From the NCBI GenBank assembly GCA_964429005.1, contig CAYSAJ010000021.1:1-28066 (forward strand): 28,066 nt of DNA, written 5' to 3'. The translations under genes and the position numbers were made by a program. The stretch is from JACRBE01 sp964429005 (GTDB lineage: Bacteria > Chlamydiota > Chlamydiia > Chlamydiales > JACRBE01). The notes under the pieces are model-generated. The model did not search any database. It saw only the letters and a list, made by a program, of their open reading frames with translations, and was not told where the DNA came from. Below are positions 19,201 through 23,998 of the stretch, in pieces. The number at the start of each line of letters is the position of its first letter. Position 1 is the first letter of the stretch.

Positions 19201-19586
19201 CTTAAAGATTCACTTTCGGATCTGAATAATTCCATCCTTTCTACATGGGAAATAAGCTGACTTAACAAAGCAGCATTATTTCCAATGTTACCCCCTTCAA
19301 ATGAGGTGTTTAGAATATGGGCATCTCCTAAGAGCAAAAAGAGAAAAGAGGGAGGTAGACTCGTAGGAAAACTGCTCGCAAAACTCATGATTGGAGAAGC
19401 AAGTTTCCTTCTTTCAGACTCAGAAAAGGAAACGACTGGAGGAGTAGTTTCTGCTGCCGATGGGGGAACAGGAGACCTTCTCGAGAGGATATCTACAGCT
19501 AAAGGGAGAGGGGCTGCAGCAGCGGCTGTTGCAGTAAAAGATAGGGGAGGTGCTGAGGGTTTGGGGGTAGCTGTGGGAGCTGCCAT
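7269..19586 (-). CDS. Giant DUF3638/DUF3645 helicase-like protein with C-terminal helical repeats
   Basis: 4105 aa, intact. The start has AAGG 4-5 nt upstream. The N-terminus (1-40) is Ala/Pro-rich. Around 190-330 there is GHD (H199), HNSGSGLEMH (218-227) and QRSGTCSMKS (Q312, C317), possibly a thiol-peptidase site. About 350-2050 is a long, mostly helical region. The ATPase core has Walker A IMGGGKTT (K2116), ALGDEAH (DEAH 2258-2261), SGTPD (S2628, motif-III position), DARHCTGTDIKMP (motif-V position, the DUF3645 signature as I know it) and QAMMRFRD (Q2812, R2816, R2818; motif VI). An acidic Glu/Gln linker spans 3004-3049. Leucine-rich helical repeats occupy about 3315-4040 and a hydrophobic segment about 4045-4072. 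The family is known mainly from fungi and other eukaryotes and from environmental chlamydiae; its function is unknown. Nucleotide-dependent remodelling of nucleic acid or protein is inference. I am confident of the core and unsure about the outer domains. Confidence 0.9.
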   Translation of the reverse strand: MAAPTATPKPSAPPLSFTATAAAAAPLPLAVDILSRRSPVPPSAAETTPPVVSFSESERRKLASPIMSFASSFPTSLPPSFLFLLLGDAHILNTSFEGGNIGNNAALLSQLISHVERMELFRSESESLRQIQQGLASICEWEWKIRGVCDKSEEVLAEKPRTLRNLKALADELTRAVLSLKPGETITLPGGYSKKPFGHDMIYEIKKVDSEHVDITFHNSGSGLEMHPETIHGLKRKQFTSLKLSRVPLSEILGTSSAMHTNYFLTLLLFLTNPYEIKFTSKDVYTALIFPFQDKASFTSTAHPLDVVLTPQRSGTCSMKSLFAFFRHKTSPTAYKGLAFFIKATALIKFFISSQESLSQDSPEADQLRYLIKEGAKKLSLRIGKSLLGRPFLSLDEQKHFLAAMEEILTDIHAKEEVIASSRKSRAHRFELRLPSAAPSLELVWTSKVPAKRGALLTVSASPFYEIPPALETYSPALLASLQRASKLIESYKAEFELNHARSQIVEFIKRIPHPLNQTFYDSIPREEIPALLNELSKMFIEFENLAIAHRFSIVNHRVTLFTIYAIVTQLCMQYEKTLPPELRLSPYFGIDLKAQPFSFEHQVFLLTEDFHAWRSLEDYFSRFPKMPLEHPHMERIKPEDRFSTTAPRTLLQVLSPLAERFHSSLTPYYSSDAHHPAIRERKSDFLPYHYNLLELLVDNCLPSFNPAAAKTGFDLIGCSHLQTLKLFLISLHRSLTPIDPKYEFTCLHRGIVSAIEKRISLYDITFEPDRSSIITLKDRTLEPSKQTPGDFLKCPLISYSPLLFSLPLIAKTSRSRIPPTSETALVREARDILDLHEGADASALTLGIEHALSYDTLRPVELLTAAAHHANLFKDQDVRLYFLQQLFKSTLTERSNPVLEGSLDDRAFQEAALHFLGKGKDFLLSSDSEKFQIFIFIMQVGVFLLAQYPPGHPFAIQIKEELQFIDQEIAASKCNADAKRVLHGLRALRESILLEHAGRVGVAPGTDLIRPAFNFFASAAYISDREMDFPEHDYLYRMIEDKFSSLLALKLQPHFISKELLREVIKIRTSLDLDPRLEVTHRPDLGPYCFSFNDELNTKINLLTMTVWNQHDYLSNLPASLLSYDSDYVELFGVGAKHTISSSSPYFFFSDPSLGRFRVYRNESFFIQKQIGEEWGQYVSKNNLFRLIGCKMEDSGVISAPVPLFLVSDFHAWETPSAIYFTDPKDGSVAYVMPKETEISSDVTKVTSHSSRILRVDSTSGTLTQSAQIFPVSSLPPSWAALILRIEQPGFVYLERRASSFHLIFHRYKTSDGSPLSFIVGQDGLYLEADPEYKICETYSESVLGRFSSFLVLEHCKTHKHTALIPALPYASPANKRMIPFAKGSPLDVLDGNGGGTTYFRPCQGTRTYYEVALQGDDLEPLTADQQLLACYIAAGQKEYKKALSYLKALTFADLHTKKEVDFLVLILKLFDDDTQDYTPFSICLQLRCHYLLFRHHFLRGEAFPKPSRRGSIDLTDESSLVKHNRIKELYTIYLENLGNIPEDFKLDFAEERFIIEHSLKIKTSSLVVHRERLLDGTDPLHLPCSTQKGNGAVRKYTVSFLEEEPFRDLPIGYPSNEEIITRLQNADLFYFLSQFVSDFATTTPDPRGGAPLPSRSDPFHALYILAVHARKTPHLRSYFIQLFRMGILITEHSSTEKKLFAYALLLLKCSAFTENDPPDFRSWLLTPAGQAIEEASRSATSTWLRPNPLKKWKELVHNHFSYPTPEGSSPQTRTLVEQVDLNPYGSAIGSSYAPRPFFPHASLIRSPLPEGEPPMPLTFDPSSAHREFLAHVCHRLTTPSAEIPSIPFGYGARRVSMEEVRTLPLTIRRSVPKELASAVSEEARDFCSGYELITSRDDRFIPGLSLRASEELYAQISRAAVETQERLTRDLSEILAFVDTKPLDAVAATIHSAERASLTRKKLDLPDLLFLFLEQKKSAYKQALPHFTDDQIHRLNNAIGLWLYHSIENQQMTRLSAKLDELIKALRSSSLGSAAESIASDGTIAHPSIVSLSLELRSIARQKIDYDPFKSPQFLVFEHTSKLMFRDDPAQRKLIEAMTEKNHVVSQVIMGGGKTTVIAANLLAKACSEGQIAIFITPSFQYRSLYESMKKSLKTNFNIDAITFEFSREDLKKESLTAIFETLEEVRLSAREQSPKALVLCPETILLMVLEYQTIMKKIASHFEHGDAIPAELAQKGELLREILVLLKTHGYALGDEAHILLDIIKEIFIPVGAKKDVDPKNIDHVISLFYLLETVKIRFSAEEIAQISTEIPAPERRGLGLPERSEEEVPLHQLLRIAENKQAYFPTSFYHRYLIPKIAAAISSHPGLRLSSEEQTRFTRYVQGQMRGQVQIALAMGDVEAYHASTLGSQAANKLNDEDIRDLEFVFKLRRLHQSGIAEDTKAADLIALTKYLLSDLLPFAFKKTGNANFGRTREAAFAGKVVPYLCSDTPSENEFGNHYEAIVYHLMTSLIYGVEDHQIESLFKTYHEEALDISELRGIAYNDTPAAKECFSLFGIYPDQFKDHFATIKTDLKNPALTHDQKRLKQLLRIERHTIDQYVHYQDQKLNAHAHMLVDLFPRFHAFSGTPDTLTLSTKLQKNPLLDPTVNPRCIRAYLEKPSKVFILPISKAAQFVKDSFDRLSESERSRAYALLDAGGALKDFDNLEVAKALLAECKARGRTDIQGVIFFTRHNGSTTADYPALLRMGSSDIEILRDTSKKELEMRGLKEGDYFAFYDARHCTGTDIKMPAQAVGLLIYDPSVGIDDATQAMMRFRDYLMNQSLVTIVPDYAARAIGSVDPAISFSTLVESGDDTRAKQSIVSQMISAQVIQRSQKMIKSFKKMMTHTVYDYAITELQKHPLSAAQYPKIQQILAAFMQYLVQSSVDTPYDSYGSLLIDMDIVASLTRMQKNILENLESSLTKASFQVVEKQTILREISKRLSAIIADAGKIQARFSSSIREFVDEGSDAGALDGEMEMVAETEAQTQVETEAVVEVEREIQDELSRLQSPATLVPNPLPRVQAHVLLTMIFEQLSSPGAKDTLIPLGRMMAYPEHTMPYHKLFAESSLYLTPSYYAPYTEKISFFHRKMRPAEHLLVLEIEGEYKGVLVSEDEASILAEYIRHVLPAHTQKDIVWLVMPNGNLQAGSPKWNEIRDTLGDIMIEFALLSGNTEYLMKNLEDYVTWFDRSHSEAFDDEGAGAGAAPRVTYRSEEIKIRFLKLLAARHPTEKRNLVKYLADRTNLDRIVGDDRHIEGDTLFAGDPATIDLSKIRGARARHLPAAAVARMTSSHRRLIKYLNNAAQISALPPSLIPYITNEQVSLLAPHQIRFIASESQLQLVPSSVIGSLEVGHVPDSHLLSKLSNEQLKALRNPALIDQIPEPKIGYIAPEMTPHLGTKYKTTFLALLSDEHLLRASPAQWTEILEDPSLTGLTARYARMTLPALIGRVRGPFLRYLSIPHLSSVNPENVRSIPPAQLMEFIPQTHASLLLHASPEQRAALSPDYIRALRNTYVIASLSTEQLIHIDPSLVRSLPTEAIPKLPPVLIPHLVPTQLPHLTLDQLRTINDVRIIQNLSIEQVVQVPAFWPHLSDTQISRLEMAHLAVISYINPEQFFHLQTTVLQRLSAEQIARIPARSDQEPILRRLTAAQLTLLSYGQLQGIVLSQDIIQLLPYECYKTIPRFFRYLNPSQIAQFRPEDTGVFTHLPQNAWIHLSDEVIHSMSPQTIQSITYDNQPLFNRLLPEQMAHLIPDQILYLPYVTFRQHPSLFPHLTAWQIQHFTAADATVFTHLPREKWPHLSDRCLHTMPPNIIQSIQLTHETIPLIARLSREQMIHVAPEQVHRLPYQLFRQHPALAPRLSPAQVAQIQPSDISLLSNLTVDQWIHLSDAVFDTITREQIQRIPADIRYEPLWSRFSDTQLSHLTQEQITTIRSPALIQRLTALQIPLLQSGEQLNLISARQLKATTKEQKRKITNSNLLQNVTYIDLLKLHPAQMRHFTLVQKIAFAVSNIALTLFYTLTFIPIEISYLLTRICALRFIEPVHIKLWETFAQFKQMIVRDPLPT
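7680..8453 (-). repeat. Three tandem ~86-residue repeats inside the giant protein
   Basis: Three collinear units: residues 3712-3796 (8199-8453), 3797-3883 (7938-8198) and 3884-3969 (7680-7937). Each opens with a LPY-x-x-x-(Y/F) motif (LLPYECY, YLPYVTF, RLPYQLF) and carries in order a P-x-(F/L) turn, a QI/QV helix, a (T/S)-(H/N)-L segment, HLSD, IQ-(S/R)-I and EQI/EQM-type helices. Each unit is itself about four helical subrepeats of roughly 21 residues of the type L-x-x-x-Q-(I/L). Looser copies continue upstream to about residue 3315. DNA identity between units is low, so this is an old protein-level repeat. Confidence 0.8.
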
Positions 19587-19680
19587 AGAACCTTAAAGAA
19601 GTTGTTTTGGGCAATATATTACAGGAAATAATAATAAAAATAATTAATTATTGTTAAAATAATATTTATATAATTTATGC

Positions 19681-21021
19681 TTAATTTGGGTCGAAAATGG
19701 AAGATTCATAATCAAATCCTTCCATTTTTAGGGCTACTTTTTTGGCTCCAGCTATGGCAGGTATAATCCCGATTCCATTACATCCCTGGTTGTACCATAA
19801 GGCAGGGTGATCGGGGTCTTGTCCTACCCATCTAAGACCCGAGGCAGTATATCCCATGGTCCCATGCCAAAAATAAGGGAAACCCTCCCTTTTTTCATGA
19901 AAGGTGTTTTCTAAAAATTTCTTGATAAGAAAAAAGCTCTCTTCATAGGACTTTTCTAACTCTTGGGGCGCAGCAGGAGATTTAAAATCGAACTCAGGCC
20001 CTCCTATCATATGATAGGACATCCCTCCTCTTTTTAGAGGGATACGCGTAGTATACCAATAAGGCACTTGGGGGTACTCATCATGACTAGGCAGCAAGCC
20101 TATGGCTTGAGCCTTGGAGACAGGAATAGGATAGGCGGCTAAATAACCTTCTCTTTGCGTAAGATTATGGGAGTATTTAGTAATTTCTTGCTCAGAGCCT
20201 ATATCAATCAATGAATATCCTTTATAGCCGTTTGTGCAGAGAATGACATGAGAGGCTTGTACAGAAAAAGATCCTGCATGGAGAGTCGCTGAAGCAGAGT
20301 CTATATCTATTCGTTCTACAGGGGAGTTTTCATAGATAGAAAAACGCTCTTTAAAATGGGTTGTGAGATAGTTCACCATTTTTTGACAGAGGGAAAAAGT
20401 ATTGATGCGAAGCCCAAAAGAGGACTTTCGGATAGCTACAGCAATGTAGCTTGTATCGTGAACTTCGAGTTTTCTAAGCACTTCAAAGTGAGGTGTAAAT
20501 TCAAGACAGTTCCAAAGTTGTTTAGGTATTCCTTCTTTAATGTGAGGAAGATCTGCTACCAAATAGAGGGCATGGCTTCGATTCCATTCTCTGTTCATTT
20601 GCTCTGCTTCCAAAGACTGCTTCAAGTCCGTTAAACTGGATATGCCAAAGAGAGCCTCATCAAAACTAATAGCATCGCTCGTTGCACCCAGCTTTGTCAG
20701 AATTTCATCAAGCAAGGTCTTCCCCTCATCAACTTCTGCATAAGCTTTTCTTGTCTCTTCAATTCCATATTCATTAACAAGGATTGATAATGGTTTTTCA
20801 ATATGAGAAATGGCTATGCCAGCATTATGACCCGTAGCACCACTTCCGATCGTGTTTTTTTCAATAAGAGCAACTTTTTTTGAGGTCAGGTGTAAAAGAT
20901 AGTATAAGGTAGCTATCCCTGATATCCCTCCTCCTAGAATCACTACATCGCTTTTTATATTTTGATGTAGAGGGTCAAATGAAGGTTTGCTTTTTACGAT
21001 CCAAGGAGATTTGTTTTCCAT
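19681..21021 (-). CDS. FAD-dependent oxidoreductase (DAO / glycine-D-amino-acid oxidase fold)
   Basis: 446 aa, normal length for the family. The N-terminal Rossmann fold has VVILGGGISG (GxGxxG at 30-35) ending in an acidic residue that would bind the ribose (ALIEK, E54), then GSGATGHNAG (59-68), the second FAD-contact segment typical of DAO enzymes. The C-terminus has LWYNQGCNGIGIIPAIAGAK, the usual closing FAD motif. Such enzymes oxidise amines or amino acids with FAD in the cytoplasm; the closest general type is a DadA/PuuB-like amine oxidase, but the substrate is not deducible. There is no signal peptide. It lies upstream of the giant gene in the same direction with a 94-nt AT-rich spacer, so it is probably a separate unit. 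No clear ribosome site is visible. Confidence 0.88.
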   Translation of the reverse strand: MENKSPWIVKSKPSFDPLHQNIKSDVVILGGGISGIATLYYLLHLTSKKVALIEKNTIGSGATGHNAGIAISHIEKPLSILVNEYGIEETRKAYAEVDEGKTLLDEILTKLGATSDAISFDEALFGISSLTDLKQSLEAEQMNREWNRSHALYLVADLPHIKEGIPKQLWNCLEFTPHFEVLRKLEVHDTSYIAVAIRKSSFGLRINTFSLCQKMVNYLTTHFKERFSIYENSPVERIDIDSASATLHAGSFSVQASHVILCTNGYKGYSLIDIGSEQEITKYSHNLTQREGYLAAYPIPVSKAQAIGLLPSHDEYPQVPYWYTTRIPLKRGGMSYHMIGGPEFDFKSPAAPQELEKSYEESFFLIKKFLENTFHEKREGFPYFWHGTMGYTASGLRWVGQDPDHPALWYNQGCNGIGIIPAIAGAKKVALKMEGFDYESSIFDPN

Positions 21022-21062
21022 GCTAATTAATTTTTAATCGCAGTAAATGTTTATTTTAAGAT

Positions 21063-21090
21063 TTGAATTCAACAATACAAAACTTATAAT
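21063..21090 (+). promoter_or_regulatory. Candidate sigma70/sigma66-type promoter of the Inc-like gene
   Basis: TTGAAT (21063-21068), a 16-nt spacer and TATAAT (21085-21090). It predicts a transcript start near 21097 and a leader of about 25 nt before the ATG at 21122. This is the best-formed promoter in the window. Confidence 0.5.
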
Positions 21091-21121
21091 TAACAATAAA
21101 CCTGAATTTTTATGAGTAATT

Positions 21122-21733
21122 ATGACCTCCATTGCACAACCTTCTACGCATGTAGTAGAATTACACGATCCAACACCGCCGGATCCCACTTCTTTGGGGG
21201 TTAACCCCTCAGGAGTTGATCCTGTAAATGTTATAAAGGGCCGAGGGGGTTCTGGCGCTTCTTACAGATCAGGATCTCTTGAAATAAAAATTAACACCCA
21301 TCCCGAATCTGACGAGGGGGAAGGTGATAGAGATAACTCCTATCTTCTTTCAGGACCTCCTTCATTTAAACCCCTTTGTGGTGCAAGGGAGAGTTTCGAA
21401 AATGGGGATTCGACTCCGCCTCGTGTAATAACTGTATCACAGCCTCCCAGTGATTTGACTTTTCGCTCTCCACTTCACGGTAATGATCAAGAGGAAGAAA
21501 GTCAAACAACAACAGAGATAAGGACTCAGAGTGTTTCACGAAGACATATTGGAAGAGATAACTGCTCATGCTATATTTCAGGATGTTTTGGTTTTTCAGG
21601 CGCAGTATTCGGAATCGCAGGCCTTATTTTACTCCTTAGCGCCAATCCGATCTTTTTTCCTGTTGGTATTGTTGCTCTAGTTTGCTTAGCGGCAATGTTC
21701 ATCTTTCCGATAGTTGCTTGGTGTGTCAACTAA
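21122..21733 (+). CDS. Candidate inclusion membrane (Inc-like) protein
   Basis: 203 aa. Residues 1-145 are polar and low in structure, with Pro/Ser/Thr-rich stretches and an acidic patch (DEGEGDRD, 64-71; QEEESQ, 123-128). Residues 146-203 form a Cys-rich bilobed hydrophobic domain: helix about 151-173, a short Asn-Pro turn, and helix about 178-201, ending two residues before the C-terminus. Two closely spaced membrane helices forming a hairpin are the hallmark of chlamydial Inc proteins, which are secreted by type III machinery into the inclusion membrane with both tails in the host cytosol. Here the hairpin is C-terminal and the long tail precedes it. There is no Sec signal. No sequence family is recognised, so the call rests on topology; an ordinary inner-membrane hairpin protein is possible. 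Confidence 0.7.
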   Translation: MTSIAQPSTHVVELHDPTPPDPTSLGVNPSGVDPVNVIKGRGGSGASYRSGSLEIKINTHPESDEGEGDRDNSYLLSGPPSFKPLCGARESFENGDSTPPRVITVSQPPSDLTFRSPLHGNDQEEESQTTTEIRTQSVSRRHIGRDNCSCYISGCFGFSGAVFGIAGLILLLSANPIFFPVGIVALVCLAAMFIFPIVAWCVN

Positions 21734-21774
21734 TCCTTTTTCTTTATTTCTATCAGAAAAAAAAATAGGATTTT
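21732..21774 (+). terminator. Weak candidate terminator after the Inc-like gene
   Basis: AATCCT (21732-21737) pairs with AGGATT (21767-21772), and the intervening pyrimidine- and A-rich tracts can extend the stem imperfectly; TT follows. The stem is poor in G/C, so termination strength is doubtful. Confidence 0.3.
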
Positions 21775-21810
21775 GCTAGTTTTGAAAGTATTGATCCAAT
21801 AAAAAGCCTG

Positions 21811-22275
21811 ATGATTCGCAAACTTTTTTCACTTCTTAAGAGGCCCCCCTCTAAAAAACGAAGGGTTCTTACCCGTGATACACCTCTTGTTACACAAGGG
21901 GAATACTATGATTTGTCAAAGCTATACCATGCTGTGAACGATCAATACTTCCAAGGTGAGCTCGATTTACAGATCACTTGGGCAGGAGAAAGGGATTCTA
22001 AACCGAAAACTCGTGTAATGTTTGGCTCTTTCCACCATCAAAAAAAGCTAATCAAAATCCATCGAAGATTAGATCAAGCACATGTTCCTTATTTTTTTAT
22101 TTCTTTTGTGATCTACCATGAGATGCTCCACCACGTTCTTCCTCCACTAAAGAGAAAAAAAGAAAAAAGAAGGATCCATCACTCAAGTTTCACTGAAAAA
22201 GAAAAGGAATTTCAAGAATATACGCTAGTGATGGAGTATCGCAAAAAAATGAAATCAACTTGGTTTGCACCTTAG
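21811..22275 (+). CDS. SprT-like zinc metalloprotein
   Basis: 154 aa. After a basic N-terminus (MIRKLFSLLKRPPSKKRR) the SprT-like pattern is clear: LYHAVNDQYFQGELDLQITW (38-57), then VMFGSFHHQKKLIKIHRRLD, and the zinc site YHEMLHH (H103, E104, H107), with a likely third ligand in IHHSSF (H123 or H124). In SprT/Spartan families this HExxH domain cleaves or binds proteins, for example DNA-protein crosslinks for eukaryotic Spartan; bacterial SprT proteins are mostly uncharacterised. The C-terminal zinc-ribbon of longer SprT proteins is absent, so this is the minimal form. Its stop overlaps by 4 nt the stop of the convergent membrane-protein gene. No ribosome site is evident. Confidence 0.85.
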   Translation: MIRKLFSLLKRPPSKKRRVLTRDTPLVTQGEYYDLSKLYHAVNDQYFQGELDLQITWAGERDSKPKTRVMFGSFHHQKKLIKIHRRLDQAHVPYFFISFVIYHEMLHHVLPPLKRKKEKRRIHHSSFTEKEKEFQEYTLVMEYRKKMKSTWFAP

Positions 22276-22736
22276 AGATTCTTTAACGAATTTTGAGGAT
22301 GAATGACGGTTTTTCTCTGGAGTTTCAGATTAATTCTTCTCAGCTTCCATGAAAAAATATACCAAGGAATAAAAAGGGCCGATTTCATAAAAAAAATAGC
22401 AAGGCTGATATTGCTGGCGGGAATAGCAACATGAGTGATGATGCTCGCCACTTCAAATAAAGGAGAGAAGATAAGATGAAGTGTCAGTAATCCTACCCCG
22501 TATCTGAGATAGCTGCAGTAATAAAATACATAACAAAGACACGCAGGCAGCGTGGCAAGTGTCAAAGAGATGCTGATCGTCTCCCAAAAAGTAGAGCTTG
22601 GAAAAGTGGAGATTTCTGCGACGGAAACAAAACATGAGAAGAGAAACTGCAACACCAAAAGCAGTCTCCAAATTTCTCGAAGTTTTTTTTCTTTTTCATT
22701 TATCAAAGAAAGAGAATTCATTTTACTTTTATTCAT
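22272..22736 (-). CDS. Four-helix integral membrane protein, unrecognised
   Basis: 154 aa with hydrophobic helices at about 23-41, 51-74, 78-101 and 109-130, a charged N-terminus and a basic C-terminal tail (KLRRINLKLQRKTV). The ATG at 22736 has AGGTGG a few nt upstream on the minus strand, favouring it over the second in-frame Met five codons on. No family motif is visible. It overlaps the SprT-like gene tail to tail by 4 nt. Confidence 0.7.
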   Translation of the reverse strand: MNKSKMNSLSLINEKEKKLREIWRLLLVLQFLFSCFVSVAEISTFPSSTFWETISISLTLATLPACLCYVFYYCSYLRYGVGLLTLHLIFSPLFEVASIITHVAIPASNISLAIFFMKSALFIPWYIFSWKLRRINLKLQRKTVIHPQNSLKNL

Positions 22737-22766
22737 AACACCACCTGATAATGTGGTTGAAGATTC

Positions 22767-22778
22767 TTATAATTATAA
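22767..22778. promoter_or_regulatory. Palindromic TTATAATTATAA, possible -10 in either direction
   Basis: A perfect 12-bp palindrome containing TATAAT on both strands, 31 nt upstream of the minus-strand membrane-protein gene. On the minus strand it is suitably placed as a -10 for that gene, but no -35 is convincing. The rest of the 167-nt spacer holds only a short GGAG-GAAA-CTCC hairpin and the leader of the ankyrin-like gene. Confidence 0.3.
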
Positions 22779-22903
22779 AATAATTCTAGATTGGAGGAAA
22801 CTCCTGATTTAAACCTGATACCTTCATCCAAAATAATCTGAAGATCTCTTTTCGAAAAATCATCACCCGCCTATTCTTTACCCACTCTTTACGTTGAGGT
22901 GTT

Positions 22904-23995
22904 ATGGCAGCCCCTGCCCCTGATCTTATTATTACAGGTTATGAAACTCATTTAGGTAATTACTTGGAAGGAAGAGAGGTTGATGCTTCTGTTGCTGAGT
23001 TAAGTAGAATGGTAGATGCCCTTTCTGTAGCTTTACTAGCTCCTGCTTATGTTGCAGTCCTTGCTAGCGTGGAATCTGTAGATCGCTCTTTACTTGCTCA
23101 CTTTTCTCCATGCTGGATTGAAAAAATAGGAGCAGATCCTAGGGTATTAAGAGAAGAAGCGGACATGACAGCAAGACGGGTAAATGATCTTTACAAGTAT
23201 GTAAACAATCTTCGAATCGATCCCACAAAATTTCCATTAGTCATCTCTCATAGACGCCTTTTTTCTGTCATGATTAGGGCTCAATCCCATCCAATTATTT
23301 GGGAGGCTCTTAGGGGGACTGCAGAAGCAGTTCAAGCTTTACTAAGAGCAAAAGTCTATGTTCATGCAGCAGGAGATCTAGCTTTAACTGTCGCTGTTGA
23401 AAGAAATGCTTCTGATATCGTTTCAACTCTAATTGGGCCCCCTGGAACGTATGCTCCTACACTTCATAGCTATCTGCCAGCTTTAGTTTCCAATTGGCTT
23501 TGTCCAGCCAGCTCCAATCCTTTTGCTTTAGAAGATCGACTTCTTATGCAGGCTGTTCGATATGAGGAGACCTCAACTTTAAAAGCTTTACTTCGGTGCT
23601 CATGGAACAAAGAGTCGATTCATAGAGCGCTGGATGTAGCAATAGAGATGAAAAATGCAGTTGCCGTAGAACATCTCATGGCAGCGCTCCCTAAAACAGA
23701 TGATTATTACTTAAGTGGGCTTATCAAAGCGATCAATCCCACAAAAGCTGATGATTCTAAGGCTAGAGAGCCTATTGTTGTGTATTTTCTTTATATTGCA
23801 GCGCGCCGCTTGTCAGAAGATAGGGCTAAATCCTTACCAATACTTCAGGAAGCCTTACAAATAGCTCTTGCTGGTAGGCACTATGATTTAGCCCAAAAAT
23901 TTATTGATACAGGAGCACTATCAAGAGATAGTGTCCTTACAAAAGTGAGTGAAATGGGTATTACAGACTTTGTTCCTAAACCATCCACGGCATGA
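22904..23995 (+). CDS. Ankyrin-like repeat protein
   Basis: 363 aa. The N-terminal 125 residues are helical and unrecognised. From about 132 there are degenerate ankyrin-type helix pairs (A-x-x-x-A-V/I-x-x-x-x-x-x-V/T-x-x-L-L/I): about 132-150, 158-177 (ALTVAVERNASDIVSTLI), 212-232 (LLMQAVRYEETSTLKALL), 241-262 (ALDVAIEMKNAVAVEHLM) and 315-338 (ALQIALAGRHYDLAQKFI). The beta-turn glycines of canonical repeats are missing, so the fold call is moderate. There is no signal peptide or membrane segment. TTGAGG lies 4 nt before the ATG. It is first of a three-gene run; the next ATG starts 3 nt after its stop. Ankyrin-type proteins of intracellular bacteria often bind host proteins, but that is not shown here. 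Confidence 0.75.
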   Translation: MAAPAPDLIITGYETHLGNYLEGREVDASVAELSRMVDALSVALLAPAYVAVLASVESVDRSLLAHFSPCWIEKIGADPRVLREEADMTARRVNDLYKYVNNLRIDPTKFPLVISHRRLFSVMIRAQSHPIIWEALRGTAEAVQALLRAKVYVHAAGDLALTVAVERNASDIVSTLIGPPGTYAPTLHSYLPALVSNWLCPASSNPFALEDRLLMQAVRYEETSTLKALLRCSWNKESIHRALDVAIEMKNAVAVEHLMAALPKTDDYYLSGLIKAINPTKADDSKAREPIVVYFLYIAARRLSEDRAKSLPILQEALQIALAGRHYDLAQKFIDTGALSRDSVLTKVSEMGITDFVPKPSTA

Positions 23996-23998
23996 TCT

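Noticed and set aside
19285..19596. 103-codon plus-strand frame opposite the start of the giant gene
   Set aside because: It mirrors the Ala/Pro-rich N-terminal codons of the giant protein, which leave reverse frames open; its own translation is low complexity.
21197..21208. GGGGTTAACCCC perfect palindrome
   Set aside because: It falls inside the coding sequence of the Inc-like gene and is one isolated copy, with no partner site to suggest an operator or attachment site.
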